The notes beneath the pieces were generated by a model. The model ran no database searches and was not told where the DNA came from. It worked only from the letters and a program-made list of their open reading frames with translations. The translations under genes were made by a program, and so were the position numbers. From contig CAJNDS010000424.1 in assembly GCA_905221605.1 (NCBI GenBank), positions 65,001-120,977 of the forward strand: 55,977 nt of DNA, given 5' to 3'. This DNA comes from Symbiodinium natans. Lineage: Eukaryota > Sar > Dinophyceae > Suessiales > Symbiodiniaceae. The first letter of the stretch is position 1; each line of letters opens with the position of its first letter. Shown here piece after piece: positions 45,209 to 54,409 of the stretch.

Positions 45209-48200
45209 ATGGCGAGAGCAGGGAGTAGCATTGGGTTCGTGCCAGGCGAGTTCGCCGCGCCCGGGCCCTACGCTCAACGAGCCGGTCACGCAGGTTGGGG
45301 GTAACCCTAAACCCTAAACCCTAAACCCTAAACCCTAAACCCTAAACCCTAAACCCTAAACCCTAAACCCTAAACCCTAAACCCTAAACCCTAAACCCTA
45401 AACCCTAAACCCTAGCTCCAACGGTGCAGGGAGCCAAGCGCGCGGCTTGGACTCCCTCCCCGGCCGAGGAGCGCGCCGTGTCCGTGCTTCAATGGTTGGG
45501 GACGGCAGGGTCCCTAAAAGGGTTTGGGGTTGAGGGTTTCGGGGTTTCGGGTTTAGGGTTTAGGGTTTAGGGTTTAGGGTTTAGGGTTCAGGGTTTAGGG
45601 TTTAGGGTCTCGGGTTTAGGGTTTAGGGTTTGGGTACCCCGTTTATACCCCAAATAGAATAGAATCCCCTTAAAGGGACCCCCCAAGAGGGTACCCCCTA
45701 TGTTCGGAAACCTTAGGGTTTAGGGGCCATACCGCAACATAAATGGCTGAGATCACGGCTGCCTCCTGCGAGGACGAGGAGGGAGACTCGCATCGCAGCG
45801 CCTCCTCGCGCACGGCTTCCCCGGAGGAAGTGACCACCACGGCGGCCGCATCGGCTCTGGCGCCCGGTCGCGCAGAGCCCGTGGCCAGGGATGCCCGCCG
45901 GGCCCAGCTGCGTGTGGAGCCCGTTGCGAGGCCCGCGCCCGTGAGCTGATGGCACTGTGCCGCGAATGAAGTCTGTAATTGAAGATGAACTGTTTGCAGC
46001 AGGATCTGCCCCACTAAAGCTAGAGATGTCAGAAACCTTTGAGTGAGAAGTGTTTGGGGAATCGAAGAGGCTGGGGATTCTCTTAAGGGCGGAGTCGTGC
46101 CAGTGACATGTCCAGGATCGAGTTGGGTAGTTCGATCGCATGCAGTCGTGACATTCACGGCTACACTGCTACAGGCGAAGCCTTCGCCGGTCAGTATGTC
46201 TGACAATAGCGAGAGCGGGGTATTCTTGCAACCTTGTCACTACTTTCCAACCCGCCCCTTGTCCTTCCAACCCACCCCTGGCCGCTTCAATGAACAGCTG
46301 CATCAGAAGCTCAGATAATCAGCCCCTGTAAACAAGTCAACCGAAACTTGCGACATCCACGACAGCCCAAAAGCCATATAAATCGAGAGGAGTTATGCGA
46401 GAAAGCCACCCTCCCCCAAACCCACTAGCAACCCCAAAGCCCCTAGTCGCACGAGCGTCATGCCATCTCTGATGTGTCTGAAGGCCTCTGGAGCGACCTG
46501 CGGCCAAAGTCTCCTTCCGTCCGCCCGAGCGACAGCCTGTAAGGTCGGCGCCAGTTTGTACTCGTCTAGGGCCTAGGGTTTAACTACTATTTTCTTAAAG
46601 CCCCCCCCCAAAAAGTAAAAAACTATACTATATATCGCTTCCAAGGGAAATTGTTTAAGTGTTTTTTTTCTGGGGGCGGGGGGGTTCTTAAGCAAGTATA
46701 AACATCTCTCAAGGCCCCAAGCGCGAAACCCCAACATCGCGAAGTGCCGCGAGGTCGAGCCCCGCGGCTCCCTCGACGGGCCGGCCGGTCGTGGCCCCCT
46801 CGGTAGACGCCGCGGAGGCCTGTGCTAAGGGGTTGTGTGTGGGTTTAGAGTTTCTGTATGCTGGGTACCTTTAAGCATCGAACCCCTTTACAAAAAGTAT
46901 ACCAATGGAGAGCAAGATCGCATGTGAGTAGCTCGTACACTAAACCCTAAACCCTAAACCCTAAACCCTAAACCCTAAACCCTAAACCCTAAACCCTAAA
47001 CCCTAAACCCTAAATCTTGGGTCCTTGTCTCGGTGTGTCTGTGGACATGGAGAGCGTGTGCACGCAGCCAGCCGGGCCCCGCAAGCTCTTAAAGGAAGGA
47101 TGGACCTTCAGTCAACCCTAAGCCCCAAAAGGGGTTTAGGGTTTAGGGTTTAGGGTTTAGGGTTTAGGATTTAGGGTTTAGGGTTTAGGGTTTAGGGTTT
47201 AGGGTGCCCTATATGTTCTTGCAAGACCCTCTGTGCCCAAACCCTGAACTCTGAATCCTCAACTCCAAACCCTCAAATCCGGAACGAACCTCGAGCCCCT
47301 AAACGCGGTATGTCCTAAACCCTGAACCCTAAACCCTAAACCCTGAACCCTGAACCCTAAACCCTAATCCCAAAACCCTAAACCCTAAACCCTAAACCCC
47401 TTCGACCCCAAAGCTTGCGCTCCTTTCCCAGGATGCAGAGAGGCCCTTGCGCCTGCGCATACAGAGCCTGGAGACCAGGGTGGAGGTCGGGGGCGTAGTG
47501 GGACTTAGGGCGTTTGGGGGTGTGGGGTTAAGGGTTTAGGTTTTAGGGTTGGGGGTTTAGGTTTTATGGGCTTCGGGTTTAGGGGTTTAGGGTTAGCAGT
47601 TTCGGGGTGAGCGTGTGTAGGCCTGTGCAGCCCAGTGAGTTGCATGAGACGTGAGAGTGAGCCTATCGCGCGCCTTTGGCAAGACCATGGAGAATCACAT
47701 CAAGCGCCTGGAGGCCCGGCGCATGTTGTCTTGCACTTGGCGCTTTGTTAGCGGAAGGGATGCCCCGATGCCCTTTTGCCACTTCGACTCGATGAGATTT
47801 GGGGGTTTACGAACATACGGGACCCCAATATAGACCCCGAAATAGTAGGGTTCCCTTAGAAAAGGGACCCCAATAAGGTACCCCTAAAGTCGTAAACCCC
47901 CACGTGTCCGATCACCTCCATCCTACCCAGCGTGTGCAGGCAAAGCTGAGCCGCGAGCTGGGCGCCCCAGAAAGTTTTGTAGCGTTGCTGGGGTTGCCGC
48001 ATGTAACCAGGGTTTACTACTATTTCCTGAAGAACCCCCCCAAAATTGACAAAATAGTAATCCCTAGTCTAAGGAAAAGTGTTTTTTTTTTTTGAGGGGG
48101 GGGAGGTTCTTACTTAAGCAATTTGTGGTTTAGGCTTTAGGTTTCGGGTTTTAAGGGTAAGCCGAGGCTCGAGGACTGCCGGAAGACCCAGGCGGCGCAG

Positions 48201-49724
48201 GCTGCGCAGGCCTCGCAGGCCTCGCAGGAGGTGCAACTGGAGTGGACGGAACGCACCCTATAAACTCGAAACCCTACTGTAAACCTTAACCCTAAACTAA
48301 AAAAGCCTAAGCCCTAAACCCTAAACCCTAAACGCTAAACTCCTAAAGCCTAAGCCCTAAACCCTTAAGCCTAAACCCTAAACCCTAAACCCCTAAAGCC
48401 TAGAACCCTAGAACCCTATAGAACCCTATAGAACCCTATAGAACCCTACAGAACCCTACAGAACCCTACAGAACCCTAGAACCCTACAGAACCCTACAGA
48501 ACCCTACAGAACCCTACAGAACCCTACAGAACCCTACAGAACCCTACAACCCTATAGAACCCTAGAACCCTATAGAACCCTAGAACCCTATAGAACCCTA
48601 GAACCCTATAGAACCCTAGAACCCTATAGAACCCTAGAACCCTAGAACCCTATAGAACCCTAGAACCATATAGAACCCTAAACCCTAAACCCTAAACCCT
48701 AAACCCTAAACCCTAAACCCTAAACCCTAAACCCTAAACCCTAAACCCTAAACCCTAAACCCTAAACCCTAAACCCTAAACCCTAAACCCTAAACCCTAA
48801 ACCCTAAACCCTAAACCCTGAAACCCTGAACCCTGAACCCTGAACCCTGAACCCTGAACCCTGAACCCCTGAACCCTGAACCCTGAACCCTGAACCCTAA
48901 CCCTAAACCCTAAACCCTAAACCCTAAACCCTAAACCCTAAACCCTAAACCCTAAACCCTAAACCCTAAAACCCTAAAACCCTAAAACCCTAAAACCCAA
49001 AACCCTAAACCCCTAAAGCCTAGAACCCTAGAACCCTAGAAGTGTAGAACCCTATAGAACCCTAGAACCCTAGAACCCTAGAACCTAGAAACCCTAAACC
49101 CTAGAACCCTAAATCCTAAACCCTAAACCCTAAACCCCAAACCGGCCCAAACCTTAAACCCTAAACCCTGAACCCTAAACCCTAAACCGTTTCGAAGCCT
49201 TCCCCCCAGGAGGTGTGGGACGAGATGTCGGCGAGGCTCCGCTTGGAGGCTACCCGCGGATGCGGAAAGACAGCAGGGTTTAGGGTTTAGGGTTTAGGGT
49301 TTAGGTTTTAGGCTTTAGGGTTTAGGGTTCTATCAGGTAGGCATGTTCCCCCGTGTACTAACAGTCCTAAATGGGGATTATAATAGAGGGTACTAGAATC
49401 CCTTTGAAGGACCCTTAGTATAAGGGGGTACATCCCAAGTGGGAATTCGTACTTGTATCTACTACTTGCTGAAGAACCCCCCCCCAAAGATAGAAAGAAA
49501 GTAGTCCCCTTATTCCCCTTATGACGAAGAATGTCTTTTTCTTTTTTTGGAGGGGGGGTGTGTGTGTGCTTAAGCAACAGTAGACATCGAAGTATCAACG
49601 CTATAATGCTTGCCAGTCTGATTCTGATCGTACGAAAACAATAATTATAATATATATATATATACATACTAAATAAACAATAAACAAATAAATATAAACA
49701 AATAGATAAATATAAATCAATATG

Positions 49725-49758
<34 letters not shown>

Positions 49759-50408
49759 CTAGTATTAACAGTAGGAATGGTCCCCCACCCTCTCCCTGTA
49801 AAGCAAAACTCGCTCTGTTCCGCGAGGTGGCGACGCAGGCTGCCCGCCTGGCCTCCAAGACGGAGGAGCAGCTGGCATCTGCGGATCGGCAGTTGGCCCT
49901 CAGAGGGCCTCCTGTGTTTTCTTTTTGGGGGTTTAGGGTTTAGGGTTTAGGGTTAGGGTTTAGGGTTTAGGGTTTAGGGTTCAGGGTTTAAGGGGGGGGG
50001 GAGGTGGGGGAGGGTGGTGGGGGTGGTTTGGGCTTAATGAGCCATGTGGAGCCTAAGCATCGTGTGGGGTTTGAGGTGCTGGGCTTACAGCGCGAGGTTT
50101 TGAGTCGTGGCTGAGGCTGACAGAGATACTCAGCAAGGCGCATGCGCTGCTTCAGCAAACTGCGGCCCAAGTCGAGGAGCAATGCATGTCCAGGCCGGGG
50201 GCATCAAGGCAATTTCAAAGCAGGCTTAGGGTTTATAGGTTTAAGGAATTTAGTACTTCTCAAAGCAGGGTTAGGGTTTATAAGGTTTAGGGTTTTGGCA
50301 GGGTCATTTTGGGGGCCGGTACAGCCGCTCTCTTCTTTGCACTGTCGCCCGTGTGCAGGCTGTCGCGACGTAGCAGCCAGCTCTTGCAAGAGATGAAGGG
50401 GCTTCAAG
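45209..50408 (+). CDS. Coiled-coil protein gene, multi-exon
   Basis: Candidate start ATG at 45209 (MARAGSSIGFVPGEFAAPGP), GC donor at 45290. Likely following exons: 45430-45500 (GAKRAAWTPSPAEERAVSVL), about 45767-45940 (acidic/Ser-rich then APGRAEPVARDARRAQ, GTGAGC donor), 46456-46538 (HAISDVSEGLWSDLRPKSPS, GTAAGG donor), possibly about 46757-46830 and 47034-47104. The best part is an in-phase chain: 47432-47485, 47684-47713, 47940-47963, 48174-48239, 49210-49248, 49827-49895, 50138-50193, 50359-50408. It reads as heptad-rich helix, for example RLRIQSLETRVE, MENHIKRLE, VWDEMSARLRLE, ATQAARLASKTEEQLASADR, ALLQQTAAQVEEQ, SQLLQEMKGLQ. No enzymatic domain is seen; a structural or scaffold role is inference. 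That the chain and the start belong to one gene is likely but not proven. Confidence 0.6.
45302..45632. repeat. CCCTAAA array, exon, TTTAGGG array
   Basis: CCCTAAA 45302-45414 and TTTAGGG 45535-45632 bracket exon 45430-45500. Confidence 0.94.
45631..45714 (-). mobile_element. MITE-like element, family A (copy 7)
   Basis: CCCCAAATAGAATAGAATCCCC ... GGGTACCCCCTATGTTCGGAAACC. The left end is fused to a TTTAGGG array where the terminus should be. Confidence 0.7.
45960..46440. other. Unique sequence between exon islands
   Basis: No arrays. A 91-codon + frame (46043-46318) has no recognisable domain. It could include an exon around 46200-46318, but no clear splice sites support it. Confidence 0.45.
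46579..46697 (+). mobile_element. MITE-like element, family E (copy 1)
   Basis: TTTAACTACTATTTTCTTAAAGCCCCCCC at the left, GGGGGGGTTCTTAAGCAAGTATAAA at the right, inverted. Confidence 0.75.
46940..47208. repeat. CCCTAAA array, exon-like island, TTTAGGG array
   Basis: CCCTAAA 46940-47013 and TTTAGGG 47133-47208 bracket an open island reading MESVCTQPAGPRKLLKEGWT. Confidence 0.92.
47315..47600. repeat. CCCTAAA array, coiled-coil exon, TTTAGGG-type array
   Basis: CCCTAAA/CCCTGAA 47315-47400 and degenerate TTTAGGG 47515-47600 bracket exon 47432-47485. Confidence 0.88.
47801..47901 (-). mobile_element. MITE-like element, family A (copy 8), best inverted repeat
   Basis: The left end GGGGGTTTACGAACATACGG pairs with the right end AAAGTCGTAAACCCCC. 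GACCCCGAAATAGTAGGGTTCCC and GGGACCCCAATAAGGTACCCC lie inside. It lies in a coiled-coil-gene intron. Confidence 0.88.
48012..48128 (+). mobile_element. MITE-like element, family E (copy 2)
   Basis: TTTACTACTATTTCCTGAAGAACCCCCCC at the left, GGAGGTTCTTACTTAAGCAA at the right, with an inner T run. It lies between exons 47940 and 48174. Confidence 0.8.
48290..49190 (-). repeat. 900-bp CCCTAAA tract with GAACCCTATA and CCCTGAA sub-blocks
   Basis: Contains a GAACCCTATA/GAACCCTA block (48400-48675), a pure CCCTAAA block (48676-48815), a CCCTGAA block (48820-48895), CCCTAAA again, then CCCTAAAA and CCCTAGAA units. It fills the intron before exon 49210. Confidence 0.96.
49273..49330 (+). repeat. TTTAGGG array
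   Basis: Donor-side array after exon 49210-49248. Confidence 0.93.
49342..49439 (+). mobile_element. MITE-like element, family B (copy 6)
   Basis: GGCATGTTCCCCCGTGTACTAACAG at the left, TTAGTATAAGGGGGTACATCCCAA at the right, about 98 bp. Confidence 0.85.
49452..49588 (+). mobile_element. MITE-like element, family E (copy 3)
   Basis: CTACTACTTGCTGAAGAACCCCCCCCC at the left, GGGGGGGTGTGTGTGTGCTTAAGCAACAG at the right. It is adjacent to the family B copy. Confidence 0.75.
49636..49760. repeat. TA and AAATA low-complexity stretch
   Basis: TA runs at 49648-49662 and 49722-49760 with AAATAAACAA between, in the intron before exon 49827. Confidence 0.92.
49925..50015 (+). repeat. TTTAGGG array and G-rich patch
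   Basis: Donor-side array after exon 49827-49895, then GGTGGGGGAGGG-type sequence to about 50025. Confidence 0.92.
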
Positions 50409-50414
50409 GCACCG

Positions 50415-50500
50415 GCCCTAAACCCTAAACCCTAAACCCTAAAACCCTAAACCCTAAACCCTAAACCCTAAACCCTAAACCCCAAACCCTAAACCCTAAA
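50415..50500 (-). repeat. CCCTAAA array
   Basis: Starts about seven bases after the exon end at 50408, so this intron carries the C-rich orientation near its donor. Confidence 0.94.
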
Positions 50501-50545
50501 CCATGCTCAAGGATCGGGTGCGGCGAACATTTTCGCGCACCCCCC

Positions 50546-50875
50546 TAAGACCCCAACACCCCCTTCAAGAGCCCAAGAGCCCTTTAGGAATGTGCCTTAC
50601 ATCATATAGGGATCCCATGGTATGATTTTGGTATATTCCTTAATCAAGGCCTTGAATCATAAGGGATCCCTTCGTATGATTTTGGGTATATTCCTTAATC
50701 AAGGCCTTACATCATATAGGGATCCCTTCGTATGATTTTGGGTATGTTCCTTAATCAAGGCCTTGAATCATAAAGGGATCCTTGGTATGATTTTGGGCAT
50801 CTTCCTTAATCAAGGCCTTGAATCATAAAGGGATCCTTCGTATGATTTTGGGTATGTTCCTGGGCTCTCCGGGCC
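50546..50875 (+). mobile_element. Family D element expanded by a ~56-bp internal tandem repeat (copy 3)
   Basis: Left end CCCCCTTCAAGAGCCCAAGAGCC and right end GGGCTCTCCGGGCCCC. The inner unit (TTCCTTAATCAAGGCCTT-AATCATA-GGGATCC-TATGATTTTGGGTAT) is repeated about five times, each unit internally palindromic. Confidence 0.85.
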
Positions 50876-50965
50876 CCTCCTAAACCGAGACTAGGACGAA
50901 GCTCCCTGAGCCCCTCTGGGTCGGTGGCAGCCAGAGGCACCTTTTGGGGATGTAGCAGCCCTGAA

Positions 50966-51240
50966 TGGGGTTTAGGGTTTAGGGTTTAGGGTTTAGGGTT
51001 TAGGGTTTAGGGTTTAGGGTTTAGGGTTTAGGGATTAGAGTACCCCCTGAATAGAATCCCCCAACAAAAAGGAGCTCTTAGGATAAGGGGGGAGGGCAGC
51101 CCAGAGGCGCCTTCATCTCGGAGCAGAGGCGCCCCGCCCCCAGCAGAGTCGTGCCTGAGGAGGCCAGCCGAGGGTTCAGGGTTTAGGGTTTAGGGTTTAG
51201 GGTTTAGGGTTTAGGGTTTAGGGTTTAGGGTTTGGAGGCT
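50966..51240 (+). repeat. Two TTTAGGG arrays around an exon-like island
   Basis: Arrays 50966-51034 and 51178-51232. The island about 51090-51168 reads GSPEAPSSRSRGAPPPAESC, Pro/Ser-rich and unassigned. Confidence 0.85.
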
Positions 51241-51264
51241 TTCGTTTTTTTTTTGGGGGGGGTT

Positions 51265-51335
51265 TTTGGGGTTGAGGACCTCGATCCTGATGGTGGGGAG
51301 TGTGGTGGCCCAGGAAGCCATCAGGCCCTAAATCA
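51265..51335 (+). CDS. Exon-like island, unassigned
   Basis: After a GGTTGAG acceptor-like site the sequence is open in two frames (TSILMVGSVVAQEAIR or DLDPDGGECGGPGSHQ) to a GC donor-like site. It lies downstream of a TTTAGGG array. Confidence 0.3.
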
Positions 51336-51479
51336 GGCTTTGTCTCCTAAACCCCCAAGCCCCTAAACCCCTAAACCCCTAAACCCCTCAACCCAAAACC
51401 CCAAAACCCCCTAAACCCCAAACCTCCCCGTCTCCAAAGCAAGATGTGGGACCAGTGGAGAACCCACCCCTAAGCCCTA

Positions 51480-52128
51480 AGCCCTAAGCCCTAAACCCTA
51501 AACCCTAAACCCTAAACCCTAAACCCTAAACCGGTTGACGGAGGTACCGGTCTCGCCCCGGTATCCAGGCCGGGGCCGCGGCGCGAGAAAGGGTCTGGGG
51601 GTTCCTGGTTTGGTTCAGGGTTTTGGGGGTTTAGGGTTTAGGGTTTAGGGTTTAGGGGTTCCGGGTTTGAGGGTTTAAAGGGTTTAGGGGCTCAGGGTTT
51701 GGGGGGTTTGGGGTTTTGGGATTTCGGGCTTAGGGTAAAGTCCATCAAGCGGTGGGAAAAAAGATTCCCAGGCTTGGATTTTCGAGATCCTAAATTCGGA
51801 AATTGGGTTGAGGATAGTATGGGATCACGTGATGTTGTCCCTGAGGGACCTCTCAACCCTCCGAACCATCAAAACCTGCAAAGATTGAAACCCTCAAGGC
51901 CTCGAACGCTAGACCTAAACCCTAAACCCTACCCATAAAACAAAAACCCCAAACCCCCAAACCCCCAAACCCCCAAACCCCAAACCCCAAACCCCAAACC
52001 CCAAACCCCAAACCCGAAACCCCAAACCCCAAACCCCAAACCCCAAACCCCAAACCCCAAACCCTAAACCCTAAACCCTAAACCCTGAACCCTGAACCCT
52101 GAACCCTGAACCCTAAACCCTGAACCCG
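51480..52128. repeat. CCCTAAA, TTTAGGG and CCCCAAA arrays
   Basis: CCCTAAA 51480-51532, TTTAGGG-type 51623-51740, and a homogeneous CCCCAAA block (51950-52065) with CCCTGAA units to 52128. The open stretch at 51740-51860 (KRWEKRFPGLDFRDPKFGNW) may be an exon. Confidence 0.85.
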
Positions 52129-52135
52129 GCCCGCA

Positions 52136-52222
52136 GGACTCTGGCCAACAGACTGGCAGGGCCACCCAGCGCAGCCCAGCGACACGCCCAGGGCCCCCAG
52201 CCAGGTCTTCCAGAGCGATGCA
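52136..52222 (+). CDS. Probable exon, unassigned
   Basis: CCCGCAG acceptor and an open frame DSGQQTGRATQRSPATRPGP plus about eight further residues before a TTTAGGG array. Low-complexity, likely a disordered segment. Confidence 0.45.
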
Positions 52223-52229
52223 AGGCCGG

Positions 52230-52592
52230 ACTCAGGGTTTAGGGTTTAGGGTTTAGGGTTTAGGGTTTAGGGTTTAGGGTTTATTGTTTAGGGTTTAGGT
52301 TGTAGGGTTTGATTTAGGGTTTAGGGTTTTAGGGTCTTAGGGTCTTAGGGTCTTAGGGTCTTAGGGTTTGAGGGTTTGAGGGTTTAGGCTTCAGGGTTCC
52401 GGTTGTAGGGATTTTTGGGTTTAGGGTTTGGGGTTTTAGGAGGGCTTTTGGGTTTTAGGGTGTCTTGTTTCCAAACCCAGCATTCCAGAGCTCCGAAAGA
52501 TGCCAGGTACTGGGAGGGCCCGCAGGCGGGCCTGTGCAGGTTTCGGGTTTAGGGTTTAGGGTTTAGGGTTTAGGGTTTAGGGTTTAGGGTTC
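52230..52592 (+). repeat. TTTAGGG arrays with GGGTCTTA variants
   Basis: 52230-52445 includes a homogenised GGGTCTTA block (52335-52365). 52540-52592 is a pure array. A short island (52486-52512) between them has a GTACTG donor-like site. Confidence 0.9.
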
Positions 52593-52654
52593 GGGTGAGT
52601 ATTCATACCCAAAGAGCCCAAGAGTCTGAATATGACTACTTCGTCCGGATACCC

Positions 52655-52990
52655 CCCTAAACCCTAAACCCTAAACCGTAAACCCCCCAAGCCCTGACCC
52701 CCTGAACCCTTGAAACCCTCAAACCCGGAACCCCTAAACCCTAAACCCTAAACCCTAAACCCTAAACCCTAAACCCTAAACCCTAAACCCTAAACCTTAA
52801 ACCCTAAACCCTAAACCCTAAACCCCCAAACCCTAGACCCTAATATAGAGCTCTCTGGCGACCAGGTGCCTCCCATCATGACCTCGGGTCGCGCCATCCA
52901 CACTCCCAGGCCTGAGCTGGCATCTTCTGGGTGTAGGGTTTAGGGTTTAGGGTTTAGGGTTTAGGGTTTAGGGTTTAGGGTTTAGGGCTT
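52655..52990. repeat. CCCTAAA array, exon-like island, TTTAGGG array
   Basis: CCCTAAA 52655-52835 and TTTAGGG 52933-52988 bracket an island (52866-52930) reading VPPIMTSGRAIHTPRPELAS after a GACCAG acceptor. Confidence 0.9.
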
Positions 52991-53039
52991 GAGCTACCAT
53001 ACTTTTGAGCTCTGGTCCCCCAACTCCCCGAGAAACTGC

Positions 53040-53115
53040 ACAGGGCGGAGGTGACCTTGCTGGAGCCCATCGGCCGATCAAGTCTGCGCCTGAGCCATTG
53101 CCTTCACAAGGATCA
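53040..53115 (+). CDS. Exon-like island, unassigned
   Basis: TGCACAG|G acceptor. It is open in two frames (EVTLLEPIGRSSLRLSHCLH or HRPIKSAPEPLPSQGS) up to a TTTAGGG array at 53117-53173. Confidence 0.35.
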
Positions 53116-53116
53116 T

Positions 53117-53730
53117 GGGGTTTAGGGTTTAGGGTTTAGGGTTTAGGGTTTAGGGTTTAGGGTTTAGGGTTTAGTACTATATGACATAAGTTACATACCT
53201 CAGCAAACATCCGTACTTTACTTGACCCTACGCTAAAGGCCTACCCCTAAACCCCTAAACCCCTAAACCCCTAAAACCCCTAAAACCCTAAACCCCTAAA
53301 CCCCTAAACCCCTAAAACCCCTAAAACCCCTAAAACCCCTAAACCCCTAAACCCCTAAACCCCTAAACCACTAAATCCCCTAAAACCCCTAAACCCCTAA
53401 ACCCCTAAACCCCTAAAACCCCTAAAACCCCTAAAACCCCTAAACCCCTAAACCCCTAAAACCCCCAAAACCCCCAAAACCCCTAAAACCCCTAAAACCC
53501 CTAAAACCCCTAACCCCTTACCCCTAAAACCCTTTACCCCTAAACCCCTTTACCCCTAAACCCCTAAACCCCTAAACCCCTAAACCCCTAAACCCCTAAA
53601 CCCCTAAACCCCTAAACCCCTAAACCCCTAAACCCCTAAACCCTAACCCTACACCCCAACCTCTAAACCCTCAACCCTCAACCCTCAACCCTAAGCCCTA
53701 AACCCTAGACCCTAAACCCTAAACACAAAC
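53117..53730. repeat. TTTAGGG array, then long CCCCTAAA/CCCCTAAAA array
   Basis: TTTAGGG 53117-53173. From 53243 to 53640 the unit is 8-mer CCCCTAAA alternating with 9-mer CCCCTAAAA, then CCCTCAA and CCCTAAA to 53730. Confidence 0.95.
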
Positions 53731-53735
53731 AGGTC

Positions 53736-53815
53736 GACCTGGTCAGGAGCCCCTGACCTCCAGTGCAGGCCCGGCACTCAGAACTGAGTCCGCAGACGCT
53801 CACGGGCATCGACCT
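53736..53815 (+). CDS. Probable exon, unassigned
   Basis: ACAAACAG|G acceptor, open frame RPGQEPLTSSAGPALRTESA and on, ending at a family C element. Confidence 0.4.
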
Positions 53816-53816
53816 C

Positions 53817-54085
53817 TATAAAGCCCTACTTGGAGGGTCATGGTACTTAGTAGCCCAATTATAACGGTACTTATAACCCAAGTATAGCTCTATTGGGGTA
53901 CTTAAGGAGCTCATGTGGGTTACAACTGCACTTATACGGGTTGCTAAGTACCCTGAACCTCCGAGTATGAAGCCCTAAACCATCCTAAACCCCCCAAAGA
54001 GCCCAATATCCCTTCATTAAGAAATATCCCTTAATTTCGAGAGGGGATCCTTAATATGATTCCTTACTTAAGGGGCATTGGGCTC
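53817..54085 (+). mobile_element. Family C (copy 3) followed by family D (copy 4)
   Basis: 53817-53970: ACTTGGAGGGTCATGGTACTTAGTAGCCC against GGTTGCTAAGTACCCTGAACCTCCGAGT. 53985-54085: CCCCCCAAAGAGCCCAATATCCC against GGGGCATTGGGCTCTTTGGG. The two elements are adjacent. Confidence 0.85.
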
Positions 54086-54132
54086 TTTGGGCCCTGCAAG
54101 CCCCTAAGCCTAAACCCTCCCTCTCCAGGTTG

Positions 54133-54240
54133 GTGACGCCTCAGCGAAGCCTGCAGCGCGCGGGCAGTACCATACAAAAAGGGCTGCTCCCCCATCCCTG
54201 CCCGCCCCTGCCATTCTTGGATGCTGGACATCCCCTCAAG
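54133..54240 (+). CDS. Probable exon, unassigned
   Basis: CTCTCCAG|G acceptor, open frame VGDASAKPAARGQYHTKRAA and on, Ala/Pro-rich. Confidence 0.4.
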
Positions 54241-54305
54241 TCCTCGCCGGTGTAACCCAAAATCCAGAAGCCCCCTTAAACCCTAAACCCCCAAAGCCCC
54301 CAACC

Positions 54306-54307
54306 CC

Positions 54308-54338
<31 letters not shown>

Positions 54339-54347
54339 AAAAAAAAC
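54306..54347 (+). repeat. Poly-C followed by poly-A
   Basis: About 23 C then about 18 A, the same arrangement as at 38661. It may mark the inside of a degraded family E-like element. Confidence 0.93.
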
Positions 54348-54409
54348 AGAACCCCTAAACACTCCCAACAATCCCTGAAAACTCGTTCTCCTACCCGTGC
54401 GGCAAGCCT

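Noticed and set aside
45670-46206. 178-codon minus-strand frame
   Set aside because: It overlaps a + strand exon with a GTGAGC donor and a family A element, and ends in array sequence. No recognisable domain.
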